A stretch of 64,000 nt of DNA, from positions 7,289 to 71,288 of the forward strand of contig NZ_FUYL01000009.1 of the NCBI RefSeq assembly GCF_900167935.1. The letters are read 5' to 3'. A program made the translations under genes and the position numbers. Numbering within the stretch: the stretch's first letter is position 1; each line of letters starts with the position of its first letter. Source of the stretch: Maribacter arcticus. Lineage in GTDB: Bacteria; Bacteroidota; Bacteroidia; Flavobacteriales; Flavobacteriaceae. This document shows, piece by piece, positions 51,432 to 61,670 of this stretch. The notes under the pieces were generated by a model. It did no database searches. It was not told the DNA's origin and saw only the letters and a program-made list of their open reading frames with translations.

Positions 51432-53336
51432 CTAATCTACATTATCATGTAAAAATGAGTTATTTGAACGTAACTGAATATCATCGTTACTATCACCACT
51501 AAGTGATGTTCTAGAAATTTTACTCTCTCTAGGATTATCATTTAAATTCACCCCTTGTCTTTGGTAAGCAGGTTTCTTTTCATCATAACTGCTAGGTGCG
51601 CTAGTCTTAAACTTATAGTTGAAATCTTTAAGCTTTCTTCTACGCTCATCAGCTCTTTCACGCAATAACTCTTCTATAGGAGTTTCCATTGGATCTAATT
51701 GTTCCTCTGGGTGTATTTCTCTTTTTGGAGCGACAGTTCTTTTTTCAAATATCAATTCGTCTTCAATAATCTTTGGCTCAAACTCTTCTGCTTTAGATTT
51801 CGCTCCGGTCAACTTACTTTCCAACTGCATGTAATCATCTAAGCTATAGCGCTTTTCACCATTCTTATTGTATTCTAAAACAGGTATTACTTCAATACTA
51901 TCGTTTACATCTAAATCTTTTACTTCTTCATGCAAGTCAAAAGTTATCACGTTTTGCTTTTCCTCATCATTCAAAGGCATATCAAAACCTAAAGTAAAAT
52001 CATCATCTTCTACTTTATTAGCTTTTAATACTTCTGGATCAACAACCTCAATATCTCTAGCTGCCGAATCTACGATTACAAAATCATCTTCAGAAACGTT
52101 AAGCGCTACTACCTCTTCGTAAAAAACGTTGAAATTCTTGATGTAATTTGTAGTCGGTATTAAATCAAAATCTGCCTCATCAACAAACTCATATTTTTGT
52201 ACAGGCTTAATTTCTTTAACCTCTTCTTCTTCATCCATTTCCAATATGTGTACATTTTTGGAATTGGAAAGCAACATTGCCTCGGCACGTTGACCGTCTT
52301 CTAATGTATGAATGATTTTTTTCGACTCCGTATTTACAATATCATCCTGCTGCTCTATATTAAAACCCGTAGCGATTACCGTTACCGCAATAGCCTCACC
52401 TAAGCTTTCATCTTCACCAACACCCATAATGATGTTTGCTCCATAACCAGCTTCTATTTGAATATGATCATTGATTTCACCTATTTCATCAATAGTAATT
52501 TCTTGTGCTCCAGAAACTATCAATAACAAAACATTTTTAGCGCCTTGAATTTTGTTATCGTTCAATAACGGAGAATCTAATGCTTTCATGATTGCTTCAT
52601 TAGCTCTTGCAGAACCAGATGATATAGCAGACCCCATAATTGCCGTACCACTATTAGATAGTACTGTTTTAGCGTCACGTAAATCGATGTTTTGAGTGTA
52701 GTGATGTGTAATAACTTCAGCAATACCTCTAGCAGCCGTTGCTAAAACTTCATCAGCTTTAGAGAAACCAGCTTTAAAGCCTAAATTACCATATACTTCC
52801 CTTAATTTATTGTTATTAATGACAATCAGCGAATCGACATTTTTGCGTAATTTCTCGATACCGCGCTGTGCTTGTTCAACACGCATTTTACCTTCGAATT
52901 GAAAAGGCATTGTAACAATACCTACTGTAAGAATATCCATTTCCTTAGCAAACTTGGCTATGACGGGAGCAGCACCAGTACCTGTTCCCCCACCCATACC
53001 AGCAGTTATGAAAATCATCTTTGTCGTAGAATCCAACATAGATTTGATTTCCTCTATACTTTCCATTGCAGCCTGTTCTCCAACTTCAGGATTGGCACCA
53101 GCACCCAAACCTTCTGTTAATGAAACACCTAATTGTATTTTGTTAGGCACCGGACTATTATCCAAAGCCTGTGAATCTGTATTACAGATTACGAAATCAA
53201 CTCCGTTAATTCCTGCCTGGAACATGTGATTAATGGCATTGCTACCACCACCACCTACACCGATGACCTTTATAACGTTGCTTTGATTCTTTGGAAGATC
53301 AAAAGAGATATTATCAAATTCGCTGTTCTTACTCAT
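51432..53336 (-). CDS. ftsZ: Cell division protein FtsZ
   Basis: A 634-residue tubulin-like GTPase that forms the Z-ring. The tubulin signature GGGTGTG is at residues 115-121, the G-box loops (VGGGGSNAINHM at 27-38) precede it, and the T7 synergy loop NIDLRDAKTVL lies at about 216-226. The GTPase core ends near residue 320. The C-terminal extension of about 300 residues is long and acidic (IEVIPVLEYN and similar), then basic; long disordered linkers of this kind are known in Flavobacteriia. The conserved C-terminal peptide is not obvious, the end being SNNSFLHDNVD. It is the last gene of the cluster. Confidence 0.97.
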   Translation of the reverse strand: MSKNSEFDNISFDLPKNQSNVIKVIGVGGGGSNAINHMFQAGINGVDFVICNTDSQALDNSPVPNKIQLGVSLTEGLGAGANPEVGEQAAMESIEEIKSMLDSTTKMIFITAGMGGGTGTGAAPVIAKFAKEMDILTVGIVTMPFQFEGKMRVEQAQRGIEKLRKNVDSLIVINNNKLREVYGNLGFKAGFSKADEVLATAARGIAEVITHHYTQNIDLRDAKTVLSNSGTAIMGSAISSGSARANEAIMKALDSPLLNDNKIQGAKNVLLLIVSGAQEITIDEIGEINDHIQIEAGYGANIIMGVGEDESLGEAIAVTVIATGFNIEQQDDIVNTESKKIIHTLEDGQRAEAMLLSNSKNVHILEMDEEEEVKEIKPVQKYEFVDEADFDLIPTTNYIKNFNVFYEEVVALNVSEDDFVIVDSAARDIEVVDPEVLKANKVEDDDFTLGFDMPLNDEEKQNVITFDLHEEVKDLDVNDSIEVIPVLEYNKNGEKRYSLDDYMQLESKLTGAKSKAEEFEPKIIEDELIFEKRTVAPKREIHPEEQLDPMETPIEELLRERADERRRKLKDFNYKFKTSAPSSYDEKKPAYQRQGVNLNDNPRESKISRTSLSGDSNDDIQLRSNNSFLHDNVD

Positions 53337-53379
53337 AATCTAAATTATTACTGGTTATGTATATTCTACTTTATGCTAA

Positions 53380-54735
53380 TTACTCTGCGTTATCTAAAAA
53401 CTCTTTCAACTTTTCAGACCACTTATCAAAAACAGATTTTCTTTCCTTGTACATTCTGTTCTTACTTCCGAACTCATCTTCTTCAACACCCGCAAAAGCT
53501 TCAACTTCTTCTTGTTCTGCTTGCACAAAACCTTCAGATGCTTGCGCTTTCTTCTTAATACTATTTAGCTTTTTTTCGTTCTTAATAGCATTCATTAAAA
53601 GTCCGACAGCTGTGGCGTACAAAGGACTAGCAACTTCTTCATCTGAATCACCTGCTAAATGCTCGTTCGGATAACCAATTCTGGTATCCATCCCTGTTAT
53701 ATATTCCACTAATTGCTTCAAATGTTTTAGTTGACTACCGCCACCTGTTAAAACAATACCTGCAATTAATTTTTTCTTTTGCTCTTCATGACCATAGTTT
53801 TTAATCTCCACATAAACCTGTTCTATGATTTCAACTACACGTGCATGAATGATTTTAGATAAATTCTTTAAAGAGATTTCTTTTGGCTCTCTACCGCGTA
53901 AACCTGGTATTGAAACTATTTCATTATCTCTATTCTCTCCTGGCCATGCTGAACCAAACCTAGTTTTCAACAACTCAGCTTGTTTCTCGATAATAGAACA
54001 ACCTTCTTTAATATCTTCGGTAATTACACCACCACCGAAAGGAATAACTGCAGTATGCCTAATAATACCATCCTTAAAAATGGCTAAATCAGTAGTACCA
54101 CCTCCTATATCGATTAATGCTACACCAGCTTCTTTCTCTTCTTGACTCAATACCGCATCAGATGATGCTAATGGCTCTAGCGTAATGTTTCCTAAATCTA
54201 GACCTGCACTTTTAATACAACGACCTACATTCTTTATGGAAACTACTTGCCCTACAACAACATGAAAATTTGCTTCTAATCGACCACCATACATACCTAT
54301 AGGCTCACGAATCTCTCCTTGCCCATCAACTTTATATTCTTGTGGTAAAACATGAATTATTTCCTCACCAGGAAGCATAATCAATTTGTGCACTTGATTA
54401 ATAAGGATATCTAAATCTTCTTCATTGATTACTTCTTCAGAATCTTTTCGAGTAATGTAATCGCTGTGCTGTAAACTCCTAATATGCTGACCAGCGATAC
54501 CTACTACTACCGAACCGATCTTAAGACCAGAATTAGCCTCAGCTTCTTCTACTGCTTGTTGTATCGACTTAATAGTTTGTGTTATGTTATTTACAACACC
54601 TCTGTGTACACCTAAACTTTTGGATTTACCGATACCCAAAATTTCAATCTTACCGTATTCATTTTCCTTACCGATAATGGCAACGATTTTCGTTGTTCCA
54701 ATGTCTAGACCGACTGAATATTTAGTTTGTTCCAT
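53380..54735 (-). CDS. ftsA: Cell division protein FtsA
   Basis: A 451-residue actin-like ATPase that anchors FtsZ to the membrane. Motifs are VGLDIGTTKIVAIIG (phosphate 1), LGVHRGVVNNI, IDIGGGTTDLAIF (phosphate 2) and IVLTGGGSQLKHL (adenosine). The 1C subdomain is between about 85 and 165. A C-terminal region rich in Glu and Lys ends in KWSEKLKEFLDNAE, an amphipathic helix suited to membrane binding. It is placed between ftsQ and ftsZ. Confidence 0.96.
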   Translation of the reverse strand: MEQTKYSVGLDIGTTKIVAIIGKENEYGKIEILGIGKSKSLGVHRGVVNNITQTIKSIQQAVEEAEANSGLKIGSVVVGIAGQHIRSLQHSDYITRKDSEEVINEEDLDILINQVHKLIMLPGEEIIHVLPQEYKVDGQGEIREPIGMYGGRLEANFHVVVGQVVSIKNVGRCIKSAGLDLGNITLEPLASSDAVLSQEEKEAGVALIDIGGGTTDLAIFKDGIIRHTAVIPFGGGVITEDIKEGCSIIEKQAELLKTRFGSAWPGENRDNEIVSIPGLRGREPKEISLKNLSKIIHARVVEIIEQVYVEIKNYGHEEQKKKLIAGIVLTGGGSQLKHLKQLVEYITGMDTRIGYPNEHLAGDSDEEVASPLYATAVGLLMNAIKNEKKLNSIKKKAQASEGFVQAEQEEVEAFAGVEEDEFGSKNRMYKERKSVFDKWSEKLKEFLDNAE

Positions 54736-54740
54736 TTTTA

Positions 54741-55472
54741 TTAAATTTTAGTGCACACCACCTGGTTATTGAATTCTAAACTTACTACCGCATAATCCTC
54801 CAAGGTTTCATCCTTGTTCGCTTTGGCATAAAACGCCTTAAAATTGTTGAACTTCGCATCCAAATCTTCAATACCGCCTAAGTTCACTACAAAATTGTTA
54901 AGCCTTAATCGTAATTGATACTCATTCTCACCTTTTATGTGAATACCGATTATCGTTTTACGAAAAAAATCGTCTTTATTAATATGCCCCAATATGACAT
55001 AGACATCCTCAAGGCTTTTACCACTGATATTGCCTGTTATTATAGGAACTCTTGCTGAGTGATTCATAGAAAGAGGCATGCTCTTTCCTTCGTCGTCCAA
55101 ATAATACTTTTTATCCCCCTCTATGCGTCCGATTGGTTTCCGTTGAACAATTTTCGACGTAAGCTCACCATCTATAGTTAGATAGACTTGGGCACTTTTT
55201 ACCATTTCATTGGCCTCAATGGCTTTTTCCACAGTATTCAAAACTATATTTTCTTTGGGGACGTTTTTTAGACTACCGTATTTTTGTATTAACAATTTAT
55301 TAACCGTTCCTTCGGTCAGGTATAAATTATCATCACCAATGAACTCTACCTTCATTCCGGTAACGTTCTTAGCGCTATTTCGATTATTCGAAAAAGCGTA
55401 TAACCCCATGATTACCAGAATCAAAGCAGTCAACTTTAAAAAATTCCAATTAACCCGCATACGATAGTTCAT
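54741..55472 (-). CDS. ftsQ: Cell division protein FtsQ
   Basis: A 243-residue bitopic membrane protein of the divisome. One transmembrane helix (about residues 12-28) is followed by a POTRA-like domain (about 38-110, KVEFIGDDNLYLTEGTVNKL) and a beta domain. Sequence conservation is low, so the call rests on architecture and position between murC and ftsA. The start overlaps the end of murC by 23 nt; an in-frame ATG four codons later is equally plausible. Confidence 0.88.
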   Translation of the reverse strand: MNYRMRVNWNFLKLTALILVIMGLYAFSNNRNSAKNVTGMKVEFIGDDNLYLTEGTVNKLLIQKYGSLKNVPKENIVLNTVEKAIEANEMVKSAQVYLTIDGELTSKIVQRKPIGRIEGDKKYYLDDEGKSMPLSMNHSARVPIITGNISGKSLEDVYVILGHINKDDFFRKTIIGIHIKGENEYQLRLRLNNFVVNLGGIEDLDAKFNNFKAFYAKANKDETLEDYAVVSLEFNNQVVCTKI

Positions 55473-56802
55473 TTTTAATTTTCATCACTTCTAAACCTAT
55501 ATCTCCAGCTCCCATGGTTACTAAAACCTCCGGATTCTGTATTTTAATTTCAGAAATGATTTGTTCCTTTGAAATTAAAGTTTTATTGGTACTCGTTATT
55601 TTTTCTAGCAACCATTGTGAATCTATTCCTACAATTGGTTCTTCTCTTGCTGGGTAGATATCTAACAACAAAATGTTTTCGAATTGAGACAAGCTTTTTG
55701 CAAAATCATCGGCAAAATCTCGTGTTCTTGAAAATAGATGTGGTTGAAAAATGGCCAATACTTTTTTATTCGGATGCATTTCTGAAATCGCTTCAAAAAC
55801 TGCATTTATTTCTGTTGGATGATGGGCGTAGTCATCTATAAAAATAAAATCATCATTTTTAATTTTATAAGAAAAACGTCTTTGCACACCTTTAAAAGTG
55901 GATAAGGCTTTAGCAAGGCGATGCGGTGGGGAACCTGCTTGCATCGCCATCGCAAAAGCTACCAAACCATTAAGCAAATTGTGCCTTCCTGGTTTGTTGA
56001 ATTCAACCCCCTTAAGATTGGCTTCAGGGGTCTCCAAATCGAATATGTAGGTACCATGTTCTATTTTTATGTTCCGGATGCAATAATCCGAATCGTCTTC
56101 AATGCCATAGGTAAGCCCTTCTAAAGGCAAACCGTTACGAACGAATAATTTTCCGTTCGGTTTTAATCGTTTTGTAAAGTCAACAAACGTTCGTTCTAAT
56201 TCTTGTGCGTCACCATAAATGTCTAAATGATCAGCATCCATAGAGGTTACGCATGCTACATCTGGTGTTAACTGCATAAATGAACGATCAAACTCATCTG
56301 CTTCTACTACTGAATATTCGGTGCCTTCTAACAGAAAGTTACTGTTGAAATCTTCCGAAATACCGCCTAAGAAAGCAGTCATTTTAACACCTGTTTCTTT
56401 TAGCAAATGCGCTAGAATACTTGATGTTGTTGTTTTTCCATGCGTGCCCGCCACAGCAAAACAGAACGAATCTTTTGTAATAAGGCCCAATACCTCTGAA
56501 CGTTTCTTAATCACAAAACCGTTCGCTAAAAAATACTGATACTCCGAGTGACTTGATGGTACTGCCGGAGTGTATACGATTAGTGTGTTTTCAGGATTTT
56601 CAAACTCACTAGGTATTTGCTCTACATCATCATTATAATGAATGGCAATACCAGAATTCGATAATTCTTGTGTTAAAGGGCTTTCTGTTTTATCATACCC
56701 TACAACCGTTTTATTAATGAAAGCAAAATAGCGCGCTAGGGCAGACATACCAATGCCTCCTACACCTATAAAATACACTCTATGTATTTGCTCTAAATTC
56801 AT
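55450..56802 (-). CDS. murC: UDP-N-acetylmuramate-L-alanine ligase
   Basis: A 450-residue Mur ligase adding L-Ala to UDP-MurNAc. Motifs are YFIGVGGIGMSALAR (UDP-binding N-terminal domain), AGTHGKTTTSSILAHLL (ATP P-loop), EADEFDRSF, DDYAHHPTEINAV and FQPHLFSRTRDF. Length is normal. It lies 1 nt after murG and overlaps ftsQ. Confidence 0.97.
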   Translation of the reverse strand: MNLEQIHRVYFIGVGGIGMSALARYFAFINKTVVGYDKTESPLTQELSNSGIAIHYNDDVEQIPSEFENPENTLIVYTPAVPSSHSEYQYFLANGFVIKKRSEVLGLITKDSFCFAVAGTHGKTTTSSILAHLLKETGVKMTAFLGGISEDFNSNFLLEGTEYSVVEADEFDRSFMQLTPDVACVTSMDADHLDIYGDAQELERTFVDFTKRLKPNGKLFVRNGLPLEGLTYGIEDDSDYCIRNIKIEHGTYIFDLETPEANLKGVEFNKPGRHNLLNGLVAFAMAMQAGSPPHRLAKALSTFKGVQRRFSYKIKNDDFIFIDDYAHHPTEINAVFEAISEMHPNKKVLAIFQPHLFSRTRDFADDFAKSLSQFENILLLDIYPAREEPIVGIDSQWLLEKITSTNKTLISKEQIISEIKIQNPEVLVTMGAGDIGLEVMKIKNELSYAG

Positions 56803-56803
56803 T

Positions 56804-57892
56804 TTACTTTAATAATTTTTCAATTTCATCACAGATATCTGCTGTTGCATTCGGTAATGCCAACGCCTTACTGTTCTTTGATAATTCTTTTTGTTTTTCT
56901 GGAGAATTAAATACTGCTTCAAACTCCATTTTAAACTTCTTGTCTAAATCTTTCTCACGTATCATAATTGCCGCATTATGACCTACTAACGATAGTGCGT
57001 TTTTAGTCTGGTGATCTTCAGCTACAACCGGAGAAGGAATAAAAAAGGTTGGCTTCCCTACTAAACATAATTCTGATACAGCTCCTGCTCCTGCACGAGA
57101 AATGATAAAATCGGCAGCTACATACGCCTTATCCATCGTGTTTAAAAAAGCATGCACTTTTATAGTTTCGGACTCATTTGCCTTGTATGTTTCGTAATAC
57201 CCTTTGCCACATTGCCATATTACTTGCAGCCCCAATTCTTCGAAATATGCTAAATGATCTGCTACTAGTTGATTAATGCGTCTAGCGCCTAAGCTACCAC
57301 CCAATACCAGCAAGGTTTTTTTATCGGCATTCAATTCAAAAAATGCCAATGCTTCACTTTTGGTCGCTTTAAGTTCAACCAAATCTGAACGCACAGGATT
57401 TCCTGTTTTTACAATTTTATCCTTTGGAAAAAATTGTTCCATGCCATCATAGGCAACACAGATTTTCTCTACTTTATCTTTTAATAGTTTATTGGTTATA
57501 CCAGCAAAAGAATTTTGTTCTTGCAGCACACATGGCACCCCTTTTACGGTTGCCATTTTTAACAACGGACCACTAGCAAAACCACCTGTGCCAATTACGG
57601 CATGGGGTTTAAACTTCGATACGATGCTGTTTGCTTTCATTAAACTACTTATCAATTTTATCGGAAACAGTAAATTTTTAAGGGTCAGTTTCCGTTGTAT
57701 CCCCGTAATCCACAATCCTTCGATTTTATACCCAGCTTGTGGCACTTTTTCCATTTCCATTCTATCCTTCGCGCCTACAAATAAAAATTCGGCATCAGGA
57801 TGTCTTCTTTTCAATTCATTTGCGATCGCTATGGCTGGATAAATATGTCCGCCTGTACCACCTCCCGATAAGATGAATCTATAATTGCCCAC
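56804..57892 (-). CDS. murG: UDP-N-acetylglucosamine transferase MurG
   Basis: A 362-residue GT-B glycosyltransferase forming lipid II from lipid I. Motifs are [21 protein letters not shown] (N-terminal G-loop), [22 protein letters not shown] and [18 protein letters not shown], with the donor-binding region [11 protein letters not shown]. The start is GTG, and it overlaps the end of ftsW by 14 nt, so translation is probably coupled. Confidence 0.96.
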   Translation of the reverse strand: MGNYRFILSGGGTGGHIYPAIAIANELKRRHPDAEFLFVGAKDRMEMEKVPQAGYKIEGLWITGIQRKLTLKNLLFPIKLISSLMKANSIVSKFKPHAVIGTGGFASGPLLKMATVKGVPCVLQEQNSFAGITNKLLKDKVEKICVAYDGMEQFFPKDKIVKTGNPVRSDLVELKATKSEALAFFELNADKKTLLVLGGSLGARRINQLVADHLAYFEELGLQVIWQCGKGYYETYKANESETIKVHAFLNTMDKAYVAADFIISRAGAGAVSELCLVGKPTFFIPSPVVAEDHQTKNALSLVGHNAAIMIREKDLDKKFKMEFEAVFNSPEKQKELSKNSKALALPNATADICDEIEKLLK

Positions 57893-59081
57893 TTAAAATC
57901 TCTAATGGGTTCGTTTCATCAATATCGCTAGCAGAAGTACTCTCCTGCACTATACTCTTATTACTTGCACTTAATATGATGCCTATCGCCAAGCAGGTCA
58001 TCCAACTCGATGTACCTCCGCTACTGATTAAGGGCAAATTCTGACCCGTTACCGGAAACAATTCTACCGCTACCGCCATATTGATTAGTGCCTGAAATAC
58101 AATCGGCAAGCCAACACCTAAAACCAATAACTTACTAAATATGGTAGTGGCGCCATTCGCTACTACTACAATACGAAAGAGTAAAAACAGATAAAAGAAC
58201 ATTAAAGCAAAACCACCTATTAACCCATACTCTTCAACAATAATGGCATAAATAAAATCTGATGAACTCTGTGGTAGAAAATTCTTTTGTATGCTTTTGC
58301 CAGCGCCTTTACCGACAATACCACCTGTTGCAATTGCAATTTTCGCTTTTTCTATTTGATAGTTGGCTTCTGTATCTTCAGGGTTCGAGAAACTGTCGAT
58401 ACGGCTCATCCACGTATCTACCCTATTCGGAAATAAATCTGGAAATGCCTTTGCCGTCAAAATAAAAATAGTGAGACAAAGAATTCCCGTAGCAACAATT
58501 CCAAATAAATATTTAATAGGATATCCTCCCAAAAAGCACAAAACCAACACCATAGAGAAAATAATGGCTGCAGTGGAAAAGTTAGCGGGTAATATGAGTA
58601 TAACCACCAAGAAAACAGGTAGCCATAACGGCACTATGCTCTCTTTAAACGTAATCTTAATCTCCCTAACCTTAGAAAAATATCGCGCCACATAAATCAT
58701 CAAAACAACAGCGGCCAAATTTGAGGGTTGAAAACCAAACCCGACAATTGGAAGATGTATCCAACGGCTATCATTTGTTCCACCACCCGAAGTACCTTGC
58801 GCTAAAACAAAAATGAGCAGTACCAATACAATGGGCAATGCAATCATAGAAAGCCCTTTAAAAAAATGCGTAGGTATTTTATGTATACCGTAAATAATTC
58901 CAAAACCTAAAAACAATAGAATGGCATGTTTTACCAAATACCCAACAGTAGTACCACTACCCACCACGTACACCAAGTTACTACTAGCGCTGTACACTGG
59001 TAAAAATGAAAACAAGGCCAAGAGTGCCGCAATGGCCCAAATGGCTTTATCCCCTTTTATATTTTGAAATATTTTTAGCAC
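57879..59081 (-). CDS. ftsW: Peptidoglycan glycosyltransferase FtsW
   Basis: A 400-residue polytopic SEDS protein with about ten membrane helices that polymerises septal peptidoglycan. SEDS signatures are [22 protein letters not shown] (with the conserved W/R and QPS), [30 protein letters not shown] (the conserved loop) and [16 protein letters not shown]. It acts with FtsI, encoded further upstream in the cluster. It lies 1 nt after murD. Confidence 0.96.
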   Translation of the reverse strand: MLKIFQNIKGDKAIWAIAALLALFSFLPVYSASSNLVYVVGSGTTVGYLVKHAILLFLGFGIIYGIHKIPTHFFKGLSMIALPIVLVLLIFVLAQGTSGGGTNDSRWIHLPIVGFGFQPSNLAAVVLMIYVARYFSKVREIKITFKESIVPLWLPVFLVVILILPANFSTAAIIFSMVLVLCFLGGYPIKYLFGIVATGILCLTIFILTAKAFPDLFPNRVDTWMSRIDSFSNPEDTEANYQIEKAKIAIATGGIVGKGAGKSIQKNFLPQSSSDFIYAIIVEEYGLIGGFALMFFYLFLLFRIVVVANGATTIFSKLLVLGVGLPIVFQALINMAVAVELFPVTGQNLPLISSGGTSSWMTCLAIGIILSASNKSIVQESTSASDIDETNPLEILSGQL

Positions 59082-59082
59082 C

Positions 59083-60417
59083 CTATAGGTTTTTTACACA
59101 GTTTTTAAATTGATCTCCGCGATCTTCATAATTTTTAAATAAATCGAAACTTGCACAAGCTGGTGATAACAAAACAGTATCTCCACGTTCGGCAATTTTA
59201 TAAGCCACTTTCACTGCCTCTTCCATTGCAAATGTTTCTACCAAAAGATCCACTGCATTACCGAATACATGTTTAATTTTCTCATTATCCTCACCCAAGC
59301 AAATAATCGCTTTTACTTTCTCACGTACCAAAGGCATCAACTCCATGTACTCATTGCCTTTATCTACACCACCTACGATCCAAACCGTTGGTGATTTCAT
59401 GCTATCTAAAGCATAGTAGGCCGCATTTACATTAGTTGCCTTTGAGTCGTTTATATATTCTACATGATGAATTTTCAACACCTTCTCCAAACGGTGGGGA
59501 GCCCCTTGAAAATTTGACACACAAGCTCTAATCGTTTCCTTACGGATACCGACTAATTTTGCAATAGTGGCAGCTGCCATCGTGTTCTTTACATTGTGTT
59601 GACCTTCTAAGGCCAAAGAATCTTTAATCATGCTAATAGTGTCTGTTGTTGTTTTTATTATTATCTCGTTTTGTTCTATAAATGCTCCTTCTTCAAATAC
59701 TTTGTTCAATGAAAAGGGGATTAATTTTGATTTGACCGGGTGCTCATTAAGCCATTTCACCAAAACCGTATCATCTGCATCATAAATCAAATAATCGTTT
59801 TCGTCTTGGTTCTCCGCTATTCTGAATTTTGAAGCGATATAGTTTTCAAATGAATACTCGTATCGATCTAAATGATCTGGCGATATATTCGTGATGACGG
59901 CGATATGAGGTTTAAAATCCACAATGCCATCTAATTGAAAACTGCTTATCTCGAGCACGTAATACTCAAAATCATTCTCTGCGACCATCTTCGCATAACT
60001 ATCACCGATATTACCCGCCATACCAACCTTTAATCCGCCATTGGCGAGTATGTGGTTCGTAAGCATGGTGGTAGTAGTTTTTCCATTACTACCCGTAATG
60101 CCTATGATTTTAGCATCGGTATATTTTGATGCAAATTCAATCTCAGATATTACAGGAATGCCTTTCTCAACCAACTGCTTTACCAAGGGTACCTTATCAG
60201 GTATTCCCGGACTCTTCATTACTAAGTCGGCTTTTAAAATGCGGTCTTCAGAATGCTTCTCTTCTTCCCAATCAATTCCAAAATGTTCAAGAACGTTTTT
60301 ATACTTCTCTTTAATTTTTCCTTTATCGGATACAAAAACCTTATATCCCTTTTTCAATCCTAAAATGGCTGTTCCTACTCCACTTTCTCCTCCTCCTAGA
60401 ACTACCAACAATGCCAT
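59083..60417 (-). CDS. murD: UDP-N-acetylmuramoylalanine-D-glutamate ligase
   Basis: A 444-residue Mur ligase adding D-Glu. N-terminal VVLGGGESGVGTAIL binds UDP; GITGSNGKTTTTML is the P-loop; ITNISPDHLDRYEYSFENYI and HRLEKV are family motifs; NDSKATNVNAAYYAL is close to the ATP site; and the C-terminal domain has LLSPACASFDLFKNYEDRGDQF. The start lies immediately at the end of mraY (no gap). Confidence 0.97.
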   Translation of the reverse strand: MALLVVLGGGESGVGTAILGLKKGYKVFVSDKGKIKEKYKNVLEHFGIDWEEEKHSEDRILKADLVMKSPGIPDKVPLVKQLVEKGIPVISEIEFASKYTDAKIIGITGSNGKTTTTMLTNHILANGGLKVGMAGNIGDSYAKMVAENDFEYYVLEISSFQLDGIVDFKPHIAVITNISPDHLDRYEYSFENYIASKFRIAENQDENDYLIYDADDTVLVKWLNEHPVKSKLIPFSLNKVFEEGAFIEQNEIIIKTTTDTISMIKDSLALEGQHNVKNTMAAATIAKLVGIRKETIRACVSNFQGAPHRLEKVLKIHHVEYINDSKATNVNAAYYALDSMKSPTVWIVGGVDKGNEYMELMPLVREKVKAIICLGEDNEKIKHVFGNAVDLLVETFAMEEAVKVAYKIAERGDTVLLSPACASFDLFKNYEDRGDQFKNCVKNL

Positions 60418-61638
60418 CTATCTAATTTTTAAGGTCACTATAGTTACAATGGCCAATAGAATTCCTACAATCCAAAATCGAGTTACGATCTTACTTTCGT
60501 GATATCCCTTTTTCTGATAGTGGTGATGTAATGGCGACATTAAAAATATGCGTCTGCCTTCCCCGTATTTATTTCTTGTATACTTGAAATAACCTACTTG
60601 CAACATCACTGAAAGTGACTCGGCAAAGAATATTCCACACAATACTGGTATCAATAATTCTTTACGTACAATTATTGCGATTACAGCAATAACACCACCA
60701 ATAGTTAAACTACCGGTATCTCCCATAAATACTTGAGCTGGGAAAGCGTTGTACCATAAAAACCCAATTAAAGCACCTACAAAAGCGGTCACGAAAATCA
60801 ACAATTCACCAACTCTTGGTATGTACATGATATCCAAATAGTCAGAGAATACTGCGTTACCAGATACTAGTGCGAAAACACCCAACGTAAATACGATGAT
60901 TGCAGAATTACCTGCTGCCAACCCATCAATACCGTCTGTTAGATTTGCTCCGTTAGATACTGCCGTTACGATTAAAATAATCATTGGAATGAAAATCAAC
61001 CACGCATATTCTTGCGCTCCATCGCCTGCCCAGTCAATTAAAATACCGTAATCAAATTCGTTGTTCTTAAAAAAAGGAACCGTAGTCATGGTCGACTTAA
61101 TTTCTGCTCCCTTTACTTGTTCTACTACAAACTCGCTTGTGATAATTGATTTATCATGATCACGCATGGTCACCTCTGGATGAAAATAAAGTACTGCACC
61201 AACGATAAGACCTAGTGTAACCTGACCTAGAACTTTAAACCTTCCTTTTAATCCTTCTTTATTCTTTTTAAATACTTTAATATAATCATCTAAGAAACCG
61301 ATAGCACCCATCCATAACATAGTGAATATCAGAAGTATGATGTAAATATTATCTAGTCGTGCAAATAAGATTACAGGTATTAATGTCGCCAAAATAATAA
61401 TGATACCACCCATGGTAGGTGTACCTGCTTTTTGTTTTTGACCTTCAAGACCCAAGTCACGAATAGTTTCACCTACTTGCTGCTTTTGTAGAAAAAGTAT
61501 AATACGTTTTCCGAAAGCTGTTGCGATTATTAAAGATAACAGGATAGCCATAGCCGCACGGAACGTACTAAACTGAAACAGCGTAGCCCCAGGAAACTGG
61601 TATTGTTTTTCTAAATATTCGAACAGGTAGGTTAACAT
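60418..61638 (-). CDS. mraY: Phospho-N-acetylmuramoyl-pentapeptide transferase
   Basis: A 406-residue membrane enzyme that makes lipid I by transferring phospho-MurNAc-pentapeptide to undecaprenyl phosphate. Motifs are [36 protein letters not shown] with catalytic Asp, [11 protein letters not shown] and the HHHYQKKG motif near the end. Length exceeds E. coli MraY (360) by an inserted loop at about 157-205, usual in Bacteroidota. It lies 32 nt after murE. Confidence 0.97.
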   Translation of the reverse strand: MLTYLFEYLEKQYQFPGATLFQFSTFRAAMAILLSLIIATAFGKRIILFLQKQQVGETIRDLGLEGQKQKAGTPTMGGIIIILATLIPVILFARLDNIYIILLIFTMLWMGAIGFLDDYIKVFKKNKEGLKGRFKVLGQVTLGLIVGAVLYFHPEVTMRDHDKSIITSEFVVEQVKGAEIKSTMTTVPFFKNNEFDYGILIDWAGDGAQEYAWLIFIPMIILIVTAVSNGANLTDGIDGLAAGNSAIIVFTLGVFALVSGNAVFSDYLDIMYIPRVGELLIFVTAFVGALIGFLWYNAFPAQVFMGDTGSLTIGGVIAVIAIIVRKELLIPVLCGIFFAESLSVMLQVGYFKYTRNKYGEGRRIFLMSPLHHHYQKKGYHESKIVTRFWIVGILLAIVTIVTLKIR

Positions 61639-61670
61639 AGTTTTTTCATTATGGCGTTCTCAAGCCAATG

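Noticed and set aside
52872-53229. Open frames antisense to ftsZ
   Set aside because: They are the complement of the conserved GTPase domain; long antisense frames are expected there.
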